In this document: positions 27,816-36,554 of the stretch, one piece after another | How positions within the stretch are numbered: position 1 is the stretch's first letter | Layout of the letters: every line of letters begins with the position of its first letter | Assembly: GCF_000426365.1 (NCBI RefSeq) | Contig: NZ_AUFF01000002.1 | Span: 433,836 to 497,835, forward strand | Origin: Arenimonas composti TR7-09 = DSM 18010 | GTDB lineage: Bacteria; Pseudomonadota; Gammaproteobacteria; Xanthomonadales; Xanthomonadaceae | DNA: 64,000 nt | Reading direction: 5' to 3' | Translations under genes and position numbers: made by a program | Notes under the pieces: generated by a model | Seen by the model: only the letters and a program-made list of their open reading frames with translations | Told to the model about the DNA's origin: nothing | Database searches by the model: none

Positions 27816-28801
27816 CCCGCGCAGGACCCGTCTACCTGATCGCGTCCGAGCGCAGCGGCACCAACCTGCTGCGCAAGCGCATCACCGAACGCCAGCAGGT
27901 CTACGTCGGACCCGCGCCGGCGCAGTTCCTGAAGCACCTGTACTACCGCGAGCCGTATTACGGCGACCTGGCCGACGACCGCAATTTCGCCGCCCTGGTC
28001 GAAGACGCGCTTCAGCTCTGCTACGTGCATTTCGCGCCGTGGAAGTACCGCTACACGGTCGCGGAGGTCGTCGCCGCCTTCGCCGGCCGGCCGCGCGACA
28101 GCGTGCTGCTTTCCGACTACCTGATGCAGCGCTACGCCGGCGACGCCGGCCGCAGCGGCTACCTGTGCAAGGACAACTGGCTGTACGAGTTCGCGCTCGA
28201 CATCGCCGCGCGCCTGCCCGACGCCCGCTTCATCTACCTGTATCGCGACCCGCGCGACTTCGTGCTGAGCCAGACGCGCCGGCCCGGCGCCTCGCGCGAC
28301 GTGATCGAGCATGCGCGGCTGTGGGAATACGAGCAGGTGCGCTCGATCCGCGTCGCCGCCGCGCTCGGCGCGCGCTGCACGCGGGTGTCGTACGAGGAGC
28401 TGATCGCCGACGAGGAGGCGACGCTGGCGCGGCTGTGCGGCTTCCTCGGCGTCGAGCTGTCGGCCGCGGCCGCGAAGGTCGACGACAACGTCGTGCGCCC
28501 GGTGCACGAGTGGAAGAACCTCGACGCCGCGACGATGAAGGACAACGCCGGCAAGTTCCTGCGCGAGATGGGCAAGGCCGACATCGCCCGGATCGAGGTG
28601 ACCTGCGCGCTGCCGATGCAGTACCTGGGCTACACGCGGGCGACGACGCGCACGCGCCCGGTCGGCCGTTTCGAGGCCGACTGGCGGCGCAGCTTCCACG
28701 GTGCGCTGAAGCTGCTGCGCCGGCGCGGCGGCGGTGGCCCGCCGGTGCCCGAGCGCGCCCGCCTGCTGCGCCGCCTGCACGTGAACTACCGCAATCCATG
28801 A
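27812..28801 (+). CDS. Sulfotransferase family protein 1
   Basis: This 329-residue protein has the PAPS-dependent sulfotransferase fold. The 5'-phosphosulfate loop is YLIASERSGTNLLRKRI at residues 8-24, and the 3'-phosphate region is RFIYLYRDPRDFVLSQ near 137-152. A C-terminal basic region (RLLRRLHVNYRNP) follows. No signal peptide or membrane segment is seen, so it would act in the cytoplasm on nucleotide- or lipid-linked sugars before flipping. It is the first of two adjacent sulfotransferases coupled by ATGA. Substrate is unknown. Confidence 0.82.
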   Translation: MTRAGPVYLIASERSGTNLLRKRITERQQVYVGPAPAQFLKHLYYREPYYGDLADDRNFAALVEDALQLCYVHFAPWKYRYTVAEVVAAFAGRPRDSVLLSDYLMQRYAGDAGRSGYLCKDNWLYEFALDIAARLPDARFIYLYRDPRDFVLSQTRRPGASRDVIEHARLWEYEQVRSIRVAAALGARCTRVSYEELIADEEATLARLCGFLGVELSAAAAKVDDNVVRPVHEWKNLDAATMKDNAGKFLREMGKADIARIEVTCALPMQYLGYTRATTRTRPVGRFEADWRRSFHGALKLLRRRGGGGPPVPERARLLRRLHVNYRNP

Positions 28802-29676
28802 TCGGCAAGCTCGCCCGCCGCCTGTCCCGCGCCCGCTACGCAATGGCGGCGCCGCTGCTGCGCCTGCGCGAGGCCGGCGAACTGCGGCGTCTCGGCGAGG
28901 GCGCGCCGCGGCATCCGCTGGTGTTCATCATCGGCGCGCCGCGCACCGGATCGACGATCCTCTACCAGGCGCTGACCAACGACCTGGACGTGCTGTACAT
29001 CGACAACCTGGTCTGCCGCTGGCACCGCAACCTGCTGCACGGTTTCGCGCTGAGCCGGGCGCGTTTCGGCGACCGCCCGCACGACAACTTCAAGGCCGAA
29101 CTCGGCAACACCAGCGCCTACGGCGACCACGCGCCGAGCGAATGCGGCGATTTCTGGTACCGCTGGCTCGACCGCGACGAACACTTCGTCGACGACGACC
29201 AGGCGACGCCGGCGATCGTCACCGCGATCCGCCGCGAGCTGACCGCGGTCGTCAACCGCTTCGACAGGCCGCTGATGTTCAAGAACCTCAATGCCGGCCA
29301 GCGCCTGCGCCTGATTCTCAAGGCCTTCCCGGACGCGCGCCTGATCCACGTCGTGCGCGATACCGAGCCGACCGTGAGGTCGATCCTGGCGGCGCGCCGC
29401 AGCCGCGGCATCGGCCGTGGCGAGTGGTGGAGCGTGAAGCCGCGCGGCTACCGCGAGCTGCTGTCGCTCGACGAGGAGGCGATGGTGCGCGCGCAGGTGG
29501 CGCGGATCGAGGCGCAGATCGCCGAGGACTGCGCCCGCTTCCCGGCCGGCAACGTGATGCAGGTGCGCTACAACGACTTCTCGCCGGAACTGGTCGCACG
29601 GATCGGGCAGTGGATCGGCTGCGGCCGCCGCGGCGGCGGCCTGCCGGAATTCCGCCGCGACGGGGTGGCGTCGTGA
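28798..29676 (+). CDS. Sulfotransferase family protein 2
   Basis: This 292-residue protein has a short basic N-terminus, then the 5'-phosphosulfate loop VFIIGAPRTGSTILYQAL near residues 41-58 and the 3'-phosphate segment RLIHVVRDTEPTVRSI near 181. The HDNFKAELGNTSAYGDH stretch between them is rich in possible substrate-contact residues. The start is the ATG overlapping the previous TGA. It differs strongly from sulfotransferase 1, so the pair is not a recent duplication and may modify different positions. Confidence 0.8.
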   Translation: MIGKLARRLSRARYAMAAPLLRLREAGELRRLGEGAPRHPLVFIIGAPRTGSTILYQALTNDLDVLYIDNLVCRWHRNLLHGFALSRARFGDRPHDNFKAELGNTSAYGDHAPSECGDFWYRWLDRDEHFVDDDQATPAIVTAIRRELTAVVNRFDRPLMFKNLNAGQRLRLILKAFPDARLIHVVRDTEPTVRSILAARRSRGIGRGEWWSVKPRGYRELLSLDEEAMVRAQVARIEAQIAEDCARFPAGNVMQVRYNDFSPELVARIGQWIGCGRRGGGLPEFRRDGVAS

Positions 29677-30644
29677 CGCCGGCCGCGCGCAAGGCGCGCT
29701 ACCGCGAGTTCTGCGCGACCGAAACGCGCATCCCGCTGTTCAGCCGTCCCTGGTGGCTCGACGCGGTCGCCGGTGCCGACGGCTGGCAGGTGTCGCTGGT
29801 CGAGAAGGGCGGCCAGGTGCTCGCGACGATGCCCTACGTCTACCGCAAGCGCGCCGGTTTCCGCCTGGTCAAGCATGCGCCGCTGACCTCGTGGCTCGGG
29901 CCGTGGTTCGCGGAAACCGGCGGCAAGCCGGCGACCCGGCTCGGCAACGAGCACGAGCTGATCGCCGAGCTCTATGCGCAGCTGCTGCCCTACGACTACC
30001 TGCAGCAGCAGTGGGGACCGCATGCGGGCAACTGGCTGCCGCTGCACTGGGCCGGCTTCCGGCAGACCACGCGCTACACCTACGTGCTGCCGTCGCTGGC
30101 CGACCGCGACGCGCTGTGGGCGGGCCTGCAGGAGAACGTGCGCCGCGAAGTGCGCAAGGCGCAGAGCCGCGCCGGGCTGGTGATCGACCCGGCGCCGACG
30201 ATCGACGAGATGATCCGGCTGGCGACGCTGACCTATGCGCGCCAGGGCCGGCCGCTGCCGTATTCCGGCGACTTCCTGCGCCGGCTCGACGCCGCCTGCG
30301 TCGCCAACGACGCCCGCAGCATCGTGATCGCCCGTGACGGCGAGGGCCGCGCCCACGCCGGCGTCTACATCGTCCGCGACGACCACTGCGCCTACTACCT
30401 CGTCGGCGGCGGCGATCCCGAACTGCGCAAGAGCGGCGCCACCAGCCTGTGCATGTGGTCGGCGATCGTCGAGGCGTCGGAGAAGGTGCAGCGCTTCGAC
30501 TTCGAGGGCTCGATGGTCGCGCCGATCGAACGTTTCTTCCGCGGCTTCGGCGCGGTGCAGACGCCGTATTTCCGGGTCTCGCGGATGCCGTCGATGCTGA
30601 TGCGCCTGCGCCAGGCGCTGCTCGTCCTGCGGGGGAAGGACTGA
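29673..30644 (+). CDS. FemAB/GNAT-like aminoacyl- or acetyltransferase
   Basis: A GTG start overlapping the previous stop gives 323 residues. The C-terminal half has a GNAT/FemAB fold (RSIVIARDGEGRAHAGVYIV near residue 210, then YYLVGGGDPELRKSGATSLC and FDFEGSMVAPIERFFRGFG). The N-terminal half has SRPWWLDAVAG and LPYVYRK-like strands as in FemAB-type proteins. It could add an acyl or aminoacyl group to the repeat unit. It is coupled to the deacetylase by TGATG. The donor cannot be assigned from sequence. Confidence 0.7.
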   Translation: MTPAARKARYREFCATETRIPLFSRPWWLDAVAGADGWQVSLVEKGGQVLATMPYVYRKRAGFRLVKHAPLTSWLGPWFAETGGKPATRLGNEHELIAELYAQLLPYDYLQQQWGPHAGNWLPLHWAGFRQTTRYTYVLPSLADRDALWAGLQENVRREVRKAQSRAGLVIDPAPTIDEMIRLATLTYARQGRPLPYSGDFLRRLDAACVANDARSIVIARDGEGRAHAGVYIVRDDHCAYYLVGGGDPELRKSGATSLCMWSAIVEASEKVQRFDFEGSMVAPIERFFRGFGAVQTPYFRVSRMPSMLMRLRQALLVLRGKD

Positions 30645-32068
30645 TGGCCGCGCTGACCGTCCGCATCCCGGCGAGCGCCGCGGCCGAGCGCCGCTACGCG
30701 TTCGCGGTGCTGTTGCGCGAACGCCTCGGCCTGGAGGTCGAGGTCGTCGTCGACGACGGTGCGCTCGCGCGCGTGTCGATGCCCGGCGAAACGCGCGAGC
30801 TGAGTTTCGCCGAAGGCTTCTTCGCGCGCGCCGACGCCGACTGGCTCGGCGAGGCCAGCCTGCCGCCGACGCCGCTGCCGCGCTTGCCGGTGCCGGAATG
30901 GCTCGGCCTGCCGGCCTTCGTGCCGAGCGCCCTGGTCGCGCCCTGGGGGCCGGCCGACGGGGCCGCGGTCGAGGAGACCACCGCCGGCCTGCATGTGCGC
31001 TTCGACCTGCCGGGCGCCGCCTTCTTCCTGCTGTCGCGCTACGAGGAAGGCGTGCCGGGTCCCGGCCGGCGCGACGAACACGACCGCTTCCCGGCGCAGG
31101 CCTCGCTGCTGTACAGCGAAGGCGTGCTCGAGCGGCCGCTGGTCGACGAATACGTCGAATGCCTCTGGGCCTGCCTGCGCCGGCTGTGGCCGGCGCTGGT
31201 GCGCAAGCCGCGCAGCTACCGCTTCTTCGTCAGCCACGACGTCGACAATCCGCTGTTCGCGCTCGGGCTGACGCCGCGGCGGCTGGCCTCGGCGCTCGCC
31301 GGTGACGTGCTGTCGCGCCGCGATCCGGGTCTCGCCTGGCGGCGCCTGCGCTCCAGCCTCACCGGCGCCCGCAATCACTACGCCGGCGATCCGTTCGACA
31401 CCTTCGACTTCATCATGGGCGAGAGCGAGAAGCGCGGGCTGTGCAGCGCCTTCTACTTCATCACCGGCGGCGACACCCGCCGCGACGCCGACTACACGAT
31501 GGCGCATCCGTGGGTTCGCGGCCTGGTGAAGCGGATCGGCGAGCGCGGCCACGAGGTCGGCCTGCACCCGAGCTTCGCGACCTACCTCGATCCGGAGGAG
31601 ACCGCGCGCCAGTTCCGCACCCTCGTCGACGCTGCGCGTGAATGCGGCGTCGAGCAGGCGTGCTGGGGCGGGCGGCAGCACTTCCTGCGCTGGTGCGCCG
31701 GCACCACGTGGGCCAACTGGGACGCCGCCGGACTCGACTACGACAGCAGCGTCTGTTTCGCCGACCACCCCGGGTTCCGGGCGGGCACCTGCCACGAATA
31801 CCCGGTGTACGACATCGTCGGCCGGCGGGCGCTGCGCCTGCGCGAGCGGCCGCTGGTGCTCATGGAGACCACGCTGATGTCGCCGCAGTACATGGCGCTG
31901 CCCGCGGCGAAGCGGCCGGAGATCGTGCGCCGCCTGGCGGCCACGTGCCACGCGTATTCCGGCGATATGACGCTGCTGTGGCACAACAGTAAGATGCTGA
32001 CGCGCGATGCAAGGCGCGAATACCTGGATGCGCTGGACATCTGTCTGGCGGCCGGGCGGCCAGCCTGA
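30644..32068 (+). CDS. Polysaccharide deacetylase (NodB-like) family protein
   Basis: The 474-residue protein has a non-catalytic-looking N-terminal region of about 190 residues and a C-terminal NodB-like domain. FFVSHDVDNPL near residue 199 holds the aspartate pair expected for metal binding, and HEVGLHPSFATY near 303 holds the histidine motif. DMTLLWHNSKM near 443 would be the final motif. No signal peptide is seen. It could remove an N-acetyl group from a HexNAc in the repeat unit, perhaps freeing an amine for sulfation or acylation; that link is inference. Confidence 0.75.
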   Translation: MAALTVRIPASAAAERRYAFAVLLRERLGLEVEVVVDDGALARVSMPGETRELSFAEGFFARADADWLGEASLPPTPLPRLPVPEWLGLPAFVPSALVAPWGPADGAAVEETTAGLHVRFDLPGAAFFLLSRYEEGVPGPGRRDEHDRFPAQASLLYSEGVLERPLVDEYVECLWACLRRLWPALVRKPRSYRFFVSHDVDNPLFALGLTPRRLASALAGDVLSRRDPGLAWRRLRSSLTGARNHYAGDPFDTFDFIMGESEKRGLCSAFYFITGGDTRRDADYTMAHPWVRGLVKRIGERGHEVGLHPSFATYLDPEETARQFRTLVDAARECGVEQACWGGRQHFLRWCAGTTWANWDAAGLDYDSSVCFADHPGFRAGTCHEYPVYDIVGRRALRLRERPLVLMETTLMSPQYMALPAAKRPEIVRRLAATCHAYSGDMTLLWHNSKMLTRDARREYLDALDICLAAGRPA

Positions 32069-32080
32069 GCGGAGTGATCG

Positions 32081-33496
32081 ATGATCCTGCTTAAAGTCCT
32101 GCTGGCCGTGTTCGTCCTCGTCAGTTTCTTCGTGGTGTGGCGGGTCGAGAGCGGCTGGAAGTTCGTGGTGACGCCGTTCCTGTTCCTGGCGTTCTTCGAA
32201 CTCGTGCGCGTGCTGCCGCCGTTCTTCATCGCCGGCCAGTTCGGCGTGACCGACGAGATCACGCCGCTGATGGCGGCGCTGCTCGCCTACATCTCGGCGC
32301 TCGCGGGCTTCGTGCTGGCTTACGGCTACAAGGGAACTTCGCGCACGCGCACCGTGGCACTCGCGCGCGTGAACACCGGCGACCTGCCGAGCCGCCGCGG
32401 TGAACTGATGGGCGCGATGGCGGTGCTGCTGGTGCTGATCGGTTCCGGCCTCTGGCTGTTCGGCGGCCTGCCGCCGGTCGGCCAGGCGCTCGCCGGCATG
32501 TTCAGCGGCGACGACGGCCGCGAGCTCGCCGGCTTCGTCAGCGAACGCCGCTTCGAACTGACCAAGGGCGCGTACTTCGGCGCCCAGTACCGCGGCCAGG
32601 GCCTGATCAACTCGGTGCAGCGCATCGGCTGGACGCTGATGCTGGGCTACCTGCTGCTGCGCTGGCTCGACCGCCGGCGCAGCCGCCTGCGCCTGGCGGC
32701 CTTCGCCGGCGGCGTGTTCCTGGCCTGGATGTTCGTCGCCGGCGACGGCACCCGCGGTCCGTTCCTGAACGTGATGATGGTGGTCGTGGCGGTGTACTCG
32801 CTGCGCCAGCCGCTGTCGGCACGCACGGTCACGGCGCTGTTCGCCGGCGGCTTCGCGCTGGCGATCGGCCTGAGCATGTATTCGAACAAGATGTACAGCT
32901 CGCTCGAGGAGCTGTCGCCGCGCGAGTTCATCGCCGACGCCAGCGCCAAGATCACCAACCGCATCGTGCTCGGCAACGGCATGAACGACGTGATCGCGGT
33001 CGACCTGGTCGAGAACGACTACCTGCCCAAGCGCTGGGGCAGGGTGCATTTCCGCGACGCCGTCGCGGCGATCCCGGGCGTCAACTACGGCGTGCCGCTC
33101 GCGCACGAGCTGTACGTGATCCTCAATCCCGGCGGCCGGCGCACCACCTTCCTCAGCGGCACCTACCTGTCGACGGTCTACGTCGACTTCGGCATGGCCG
33201 GCCTGGTGCCGATCTTCCTGCTGATCGGCATGGCCATCGGCAAGGCGCAACTGTGGCTGTTCTCGCGCGTGCGCACGCAGTGGCGGCTCGCCGCGGCGGC
33301 CTCGCTGGCCTTCATGAGCGTGCAGCTGCTGCGCTCGGGTTTCATCGGCATCGGCAGCCAGCTGATCGTGTTCGGCGCGCTGCTGCTGCTGCATGCGCTG
33401 GTGGCGCGTTTCGGCCGGGTGTTCGCCGCGCGCATCGCATCGACGTCGGGACGCACGCCGCCCCCCGCTCCGCTGCGGGGCGCGCCGATGCGCTAG
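32081..33496 (+). CDS. O-antigen/oligosaccharide repeat-unit polymerase (Wzy-like)
   Basis: This is a 471-residue membrane protein with about ten hydrophobic segments and a large soluble loop around residues 290-360, including YGVPLAHELYVILNPGGRRT. The motif VAGDGTRGPFLNVMM near residue 222 and the C-terminal membrane pair fit Wzy-type polymerases. It is unrelated by eye to the O-antigen ligase-like protein at 20211. Together with the flippase at 26571 it would form a self-contained Wzx/Wzy pair for the wbp module. Confidence 0.75.
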   Translation: MILLKVLLAVFVLVSFFVVWRVESGWKFVVTPFLFLAFFELVRVLPPFFIAGQFGVTDEITPLMAALLAYISALAGFVLAYGYKGTSRTRTVALARVNTGDLPSRRGELMGAMAVLLVLIGSGLWLFGGLPPVGQALAGMFSGDDGRELAGFVSERRFELTKGAYFGAQYRGQGLINSVQRIGWTLMLGYLLLRWLDRRRSRLRLAAFAGGVFLAWMFVAGDGTRGPFLNVMMVVVAVYSLRQPLSARTVTALFAGGFALAIGLSMYSNKMYSSLEELSPREFIADASAKITNRIVLGNGMNDVIAVDLVENDYLPKRWGRVHFRDAVAAIPGVNYGVPLAHELYVILNPGGRRTTFLSGTYLSTVYVDFGMAGLVPIFLLIGMAIGKAQLWLFSRVRTQWRLAAAASLAFMSVQLLRSGFIGIGSQLIVFGALLLLHALVARFGRVFAARIASTSGRTPPPAPLRGAPMR

Positions 33497-33550
33497 AGGG
33501 AACTCTTCCCCCCCGGTCCCTTTCCACGTTTCGAGGATGGCAAGCCCCCC

Positions 33551-34750
33551 ATGCTGATCTACGTAGCACCCGTCGACATTTCCCTCGGCAACGGTCCCGG
33601 CGTGAACGAACGCGAGTTCGTGCATGCCCTCGCGCGCCGCTTCGGTGACCGTGCGCGGGTGCTGCTGCCGCGTCCGCGCGATCCTGCCGTGCTCGCGGGC
33701 CTGCCGAACGTGCAGCTCTACGAGCGCGCCGGCTCGCCGCTGCTCGGCTGGCTCAGCCAGTGGCGGATGTACCGGCTGCTGCGCCGGGAGATCCGCCGGC
33801 AGAAGCCGCAGGCGGTGATCATGCGCATCGGCCAGCTGCAGTTCGGCCTGGCGGCCTTCGCGCGCCGCGCCGGCGTGCCGATCGTGATGAAGACGCAGGG
33901 CGACCCGAGCATCGACTACCTGTGCCGCAAGCCCGGGCTGAAGGGCTGGGTCGCGCGCCGGCTGCGGCCGTTCAACCTGCGCGTCGCCGGCACGATCGCG
34001 CAGCATGCGCTGGCGATCGACTGCTGCACGCCGCAGCTCGTGCGCCGCAACCTCAGCTGGCTGCCGGGCCTGCCCGCCGACAAGGTGTTCGTGGTCGACA
34101 ACGCGACGAACGTCGAGAGCTTCCAGCCCGGCGACCGTTTCGCCGCGCGCGCGCGGCTCGGGCTGCCGCGCGACGCCCACATCTTCGGCTACGTCGGCGG
34201 CGTGCCCTGGGAACGCGGCGGCATGCGGATCGTGCGGGCGGTCGCGGCCCTGCGCGGACGTTTCCCGGACATCCTCGGCGTGGTCGTCGGCGGCGCCGGC
34301 GAGGGCCTCGAGCGGATGCGCGCGCTCGCGCGCGAACTCGGGGTCGAGGACCGCTGCCGGATCGTCGGCCACGTGCCCTACGACGACGTTCCGCTGTGGG
34401 TGCGCTCGTTCGACGTCGGCGTGGCGATGGACCTGCCGGAACGCGGCGACGTCGTCGGCAGCTCGAACCAGAAGATCCGCCAGTACATCGCCAGCGGCAA
34501 GCCGGTGGTGGCGGCCGCCGGCATCAATGCGTTCATCGGCGACGAAGGCCTCGGCGCCCTGGTCGACGCCACCGACCAGGCGGGCTTCGATCGCGCGGTC
34601 GGCGAGTACCTGGGCTGGGACGAGGCGCAGCGGCAGGCGTTCGCCGCGAAGGCCCGCCGCTACGCCGAGGAACACCTGTCGATCGACGCGGCGCTGGCGA
34701 TGCGGCTCGCCGCCTGGCGCGCGCGCGGCCTCGAACTGGCGGAGGCCTGA
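33551..34750 (+). CDS. Glycosyltransferase, GT4 type
   Basis: The 399-residue protein has a GT-B fold. LLIYVAPVDISLGNGPGVNE opens the acceptor domain. VDNATNVESFQPGD near residue 180 precedes the donor domain (GYVGGVPWERGGMRIVRAV near 213). SSNQKIRQYIASGKPVVAA near 303 corresponds to the E/P-rich nucleotide-sugar segment. GAGGATGG lies about 10 bases before the ATG, and 54 bases separate it from the polymerase gene. A small break in the coupled gene chain therefore lies here. Confidence 0.83.
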   Translation: MLIYVAPVDISLGNGPGVNEREFVHALARRFGDRARVLLPRPRDPAVLAGLPNVQLYERAGSPLLGWLSQWRMYRLLRREIRRQKPQAVIMRIGQLQFGLAAFARRAGVPIVMKTQGDPSIDYLCRKPGLKGWVARRLRPFNLRVAGTIAQHALAIDCCTPQLVRRNLSWLPGLPADKVFVVDNATNVESFQPGDRFAARARLGLPRDAHIFGYVGGVPWERGGMRIVRAVAALRGRFPDILGVVVGGAGEGLERMRALARELGVEDRCRIVGHVPYDDVPLWVRSFDVGVAMDLPERGDVVGSSNQKIRQYIASGKPVVAAAGINAFIGDEGLGALVDATDQAGFDRAVGEYLGWDEAQRQAFAAKARRYAEEHLSIDAALAMRLAAWRARGLELAEA

Positions 34751-34751
34751 G

Positions 34752-35627
34752 ATGAGCACGAACACGCGCAACGTCCCCGACTTCATCGGCATCGGCGCCC
34801 AGCGCTGCGGCACCACCTGGCTGGACACCCAGCTGCGCCGGCATCCGCAGCTCTACCTGCCGCAGCGGCGCAAGGAAGTGCATTACTTCGACGAGTACCA
34901 CGACCGCGGTCCGGCCTGGTATCGCGAGTTCTTCCCGGACGAGGAGATCGCCGGCCGCCGCGCCGTCGGCGAGATCACCCCGAAATACCTGTTCGATCCC
35001 GCCTGCGCCGGCCGCATCCACGCCGAGTTCCCGGACGCGAAGCTGCTGGTGGTGCTGCGCAACCCGACCGAGCGCGCCTATTCGCAGTACGGCCTGCACG
35101 TCGGCCGCTACGCCCGCGGCGGCGGTTTCGCCGAGTTCCTCGCCGACCAGCCGGACGCGGTGGAACGCGGCCGTTACGCGGCGCAGCTCGAACGCTATTT
35201 CGCGCTGTTCCCGCGTGAGCGTGTGCTGGTGATGCTGTTCGAGGAAGTCATGGCCGACCGCGTCGCGGCGCTGGACGAAGTCTGCCGCTTCCTCGGCGTC
35301 GACACCGGCCTGCTCGACGGCGACCGCGTCGACGACCAGGTCAATGCGTCCGAGCGTCCGCGCTTCGCGCGCGCGCGCTCGCTGGCGACCCGCTTCGGCA
35401 ACCGCCTGCGCGGCCGCGACATGGACTGGATCATCAACCTGGCGAAGAAGGCCGGGGTGATGAAGCTGTTCGGCGTGCGCAAGGGCATGCCGCCGCTGCC
35501 GGATGCCGAGCGCGCCCGTCTCGACGCCTGCTTCGCCGACGACATCGCCCGCCTGGAAATCCTGCTCGGCCGCTCGCTCGACATCTGGCGTGCGCCCTCG
35601 CAGATCGACCTGCCCGGGGCCGCGTGA
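34752..35627 (+). CDS. Sulfotransferase family protein 3 (heparan-sulfotransferase-like)
   Basis: This 291-residue protein resembles the NDST/HS3ST branch of sulfotransferases. The 5'-phosphosulfate loop is IGIGAQRCGTTWLDTQL at residues 12-28, the 3'-phosphate motif LLVVLRNPTERAYSQY is near 97-112, and LFPRERVLVMLFEEV is near 154. RKEVHYFD near residue 40 matches the K-E-x-x-F-F element seen in heparan sulfotransferases. This is the most convincing polysaccharide sulfotransferase of the four. The ATG is one base after the preceding stop. Confidence 0.87.
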   Translation: MSTNTRNVPDFIGIGAQRCGTTWLDTQLRRHPQLYLPQRRKEVHYFDEYHDRGPAWYREFFPDEEIAGRRAVGEITPKYLFDPACAGRIHAEFPDAKLLVVLRNPTERAYSQYGLHVGRYARGGGFAEFLADQPDAVERGRYAAQLERYFALFPRERVLVMLFEEVMADRVAALDEVCRFLGVDTGLLDGDRVDDQVNASERPRFARARSLATRFGNRLRGRDMDWIINLAKKAGVMKLFGVRKGMPPLPDAERARLDACFADDIARLEILLGRSLDIWRAPSQIDLPGAA

Positions 35628-36547
35628 CCCTCCGCATCGCCTATGTCGCAGGCTACGGCCGCAGCGGCTCGACCCTGCTCGACATCATGCTGGGCGCCGC
35701 CGCGGGTGCGACTTCGCTCGGCGAGACCGGCATGCTGTGGCTGCGCCATGGCGAGGATGCCGAGGCCTGCAGTTGCGGCGCCCGCCTGCGCGACTGCCCG
35801 GTGTGGGCACCGGTGGTCGCCGGGGTCGAATCCGGCGAGGCGATCGCACGCGACCGCGCGGCCCACCGGCGCGAGGGCTGGTTCCGCGGTTTCTTCGCGC
35901 CTCGCCGCGCCGCGGTGGAAGACCGCTACGGCCGCGCCTGGGCGCAGGTGTTCGCCACCCTCGCGCAGGCCCACGGCACGCCGCTGCTGATCGATTCGAG
36001 CAAGACCGCCTACCGTTATTTCTGGCGGCCGAGCGCGCTCGCGCGCGACGCCGGCGCCGACGTGCGCGTGCTGCACCTGGTGCGCGATCCGCGCGCGGTG
36101 GTGCTGTCGTGCATGAAGGGCCAGAACAGCCGCCTCGCGGTCGGCGACGAGAGCGTGCGCCCGGCGGCCTGGGCGATCGCCCTCGTCGGCTGGCTGGTCG
36201 CCAACCTCGGCGCCGCGCTCAACGCCCGCCGCCTCGGCCGGCCGCGGTTGCTGGTGCAGTACGAGCGGCTGGTCGCCGCGCCCGGCGAGGAACTGGCCCG
36301 CATCGGCCGCTTCCTCGATGCCGATTTCGCGGAGGTCGCCGAGCGCCTGCAGCGCGCGGAACCCCTTCCGGTCGGCCATCTGGTCGCCGGCAACCGCATG
36401 GCCCGCCGCGGCGTGGTGCTGCCCGCACCGCAGCCGCCGGTGGAACGCCTGCCGTCACGCCTGGCGGAGTTCGCCTGCCGCTGGTTCGCCGTTCCGATCC
36501 ACGCCCGCCTGCTCGCAGGCGCGGCGCAGGACGCGGAAGGACAATGA
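35624..36547 (+). CDS. Sulfotransferase family protein 4
   Basis: A GTG start overlapping the previous stop gives 307 residues. The 5'-phosphosulfate loop is VAGYGRSGSTLLDIMLG at residues 8-24, and the 3'-phosphate motif is VLHLVRDPRAVVLSCM near 148-163. CSCGARLRDCPVW near residue 49 is a cysteine-rich insertion typical of one bacterial sulfotransferase subgroup. It is adjacent to sulfotransferase 3, so sulfotransferase genes occur in two coupled pairs about 6 kb apart. The window has no cysC, cysN or cysD-type genes to make PAPS. Confidence 0.8.
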   Translation: MTLRIAYVAGYGRSGSTLLDIMLGAAAGATSLGETGMLWLRHGEDAEACSCGARLRDCPVWAPVVAGVESGEAIARDRAAHRREGWFRGFFAPRRAAVEDRYGRAWAQVFATLAQAHGTPLLIDSSKTAYRYFWRPSALARDAGADVRVLHLVRDPRAVVLSCMKGQNSRLAVGDESVRPAAWAIALVGWLVANLGAALNARRLGRPRLLVQYERLVAAPGEELARIGRFLDADFAEVAERLQRAEPLPVGHLVAGNRMARRGVVLPAPQPPVERLPSRLAEFACRWFAVPIHARLLAGAAQDAEGQ

Positions 36548-36554
36548 GGACTGG

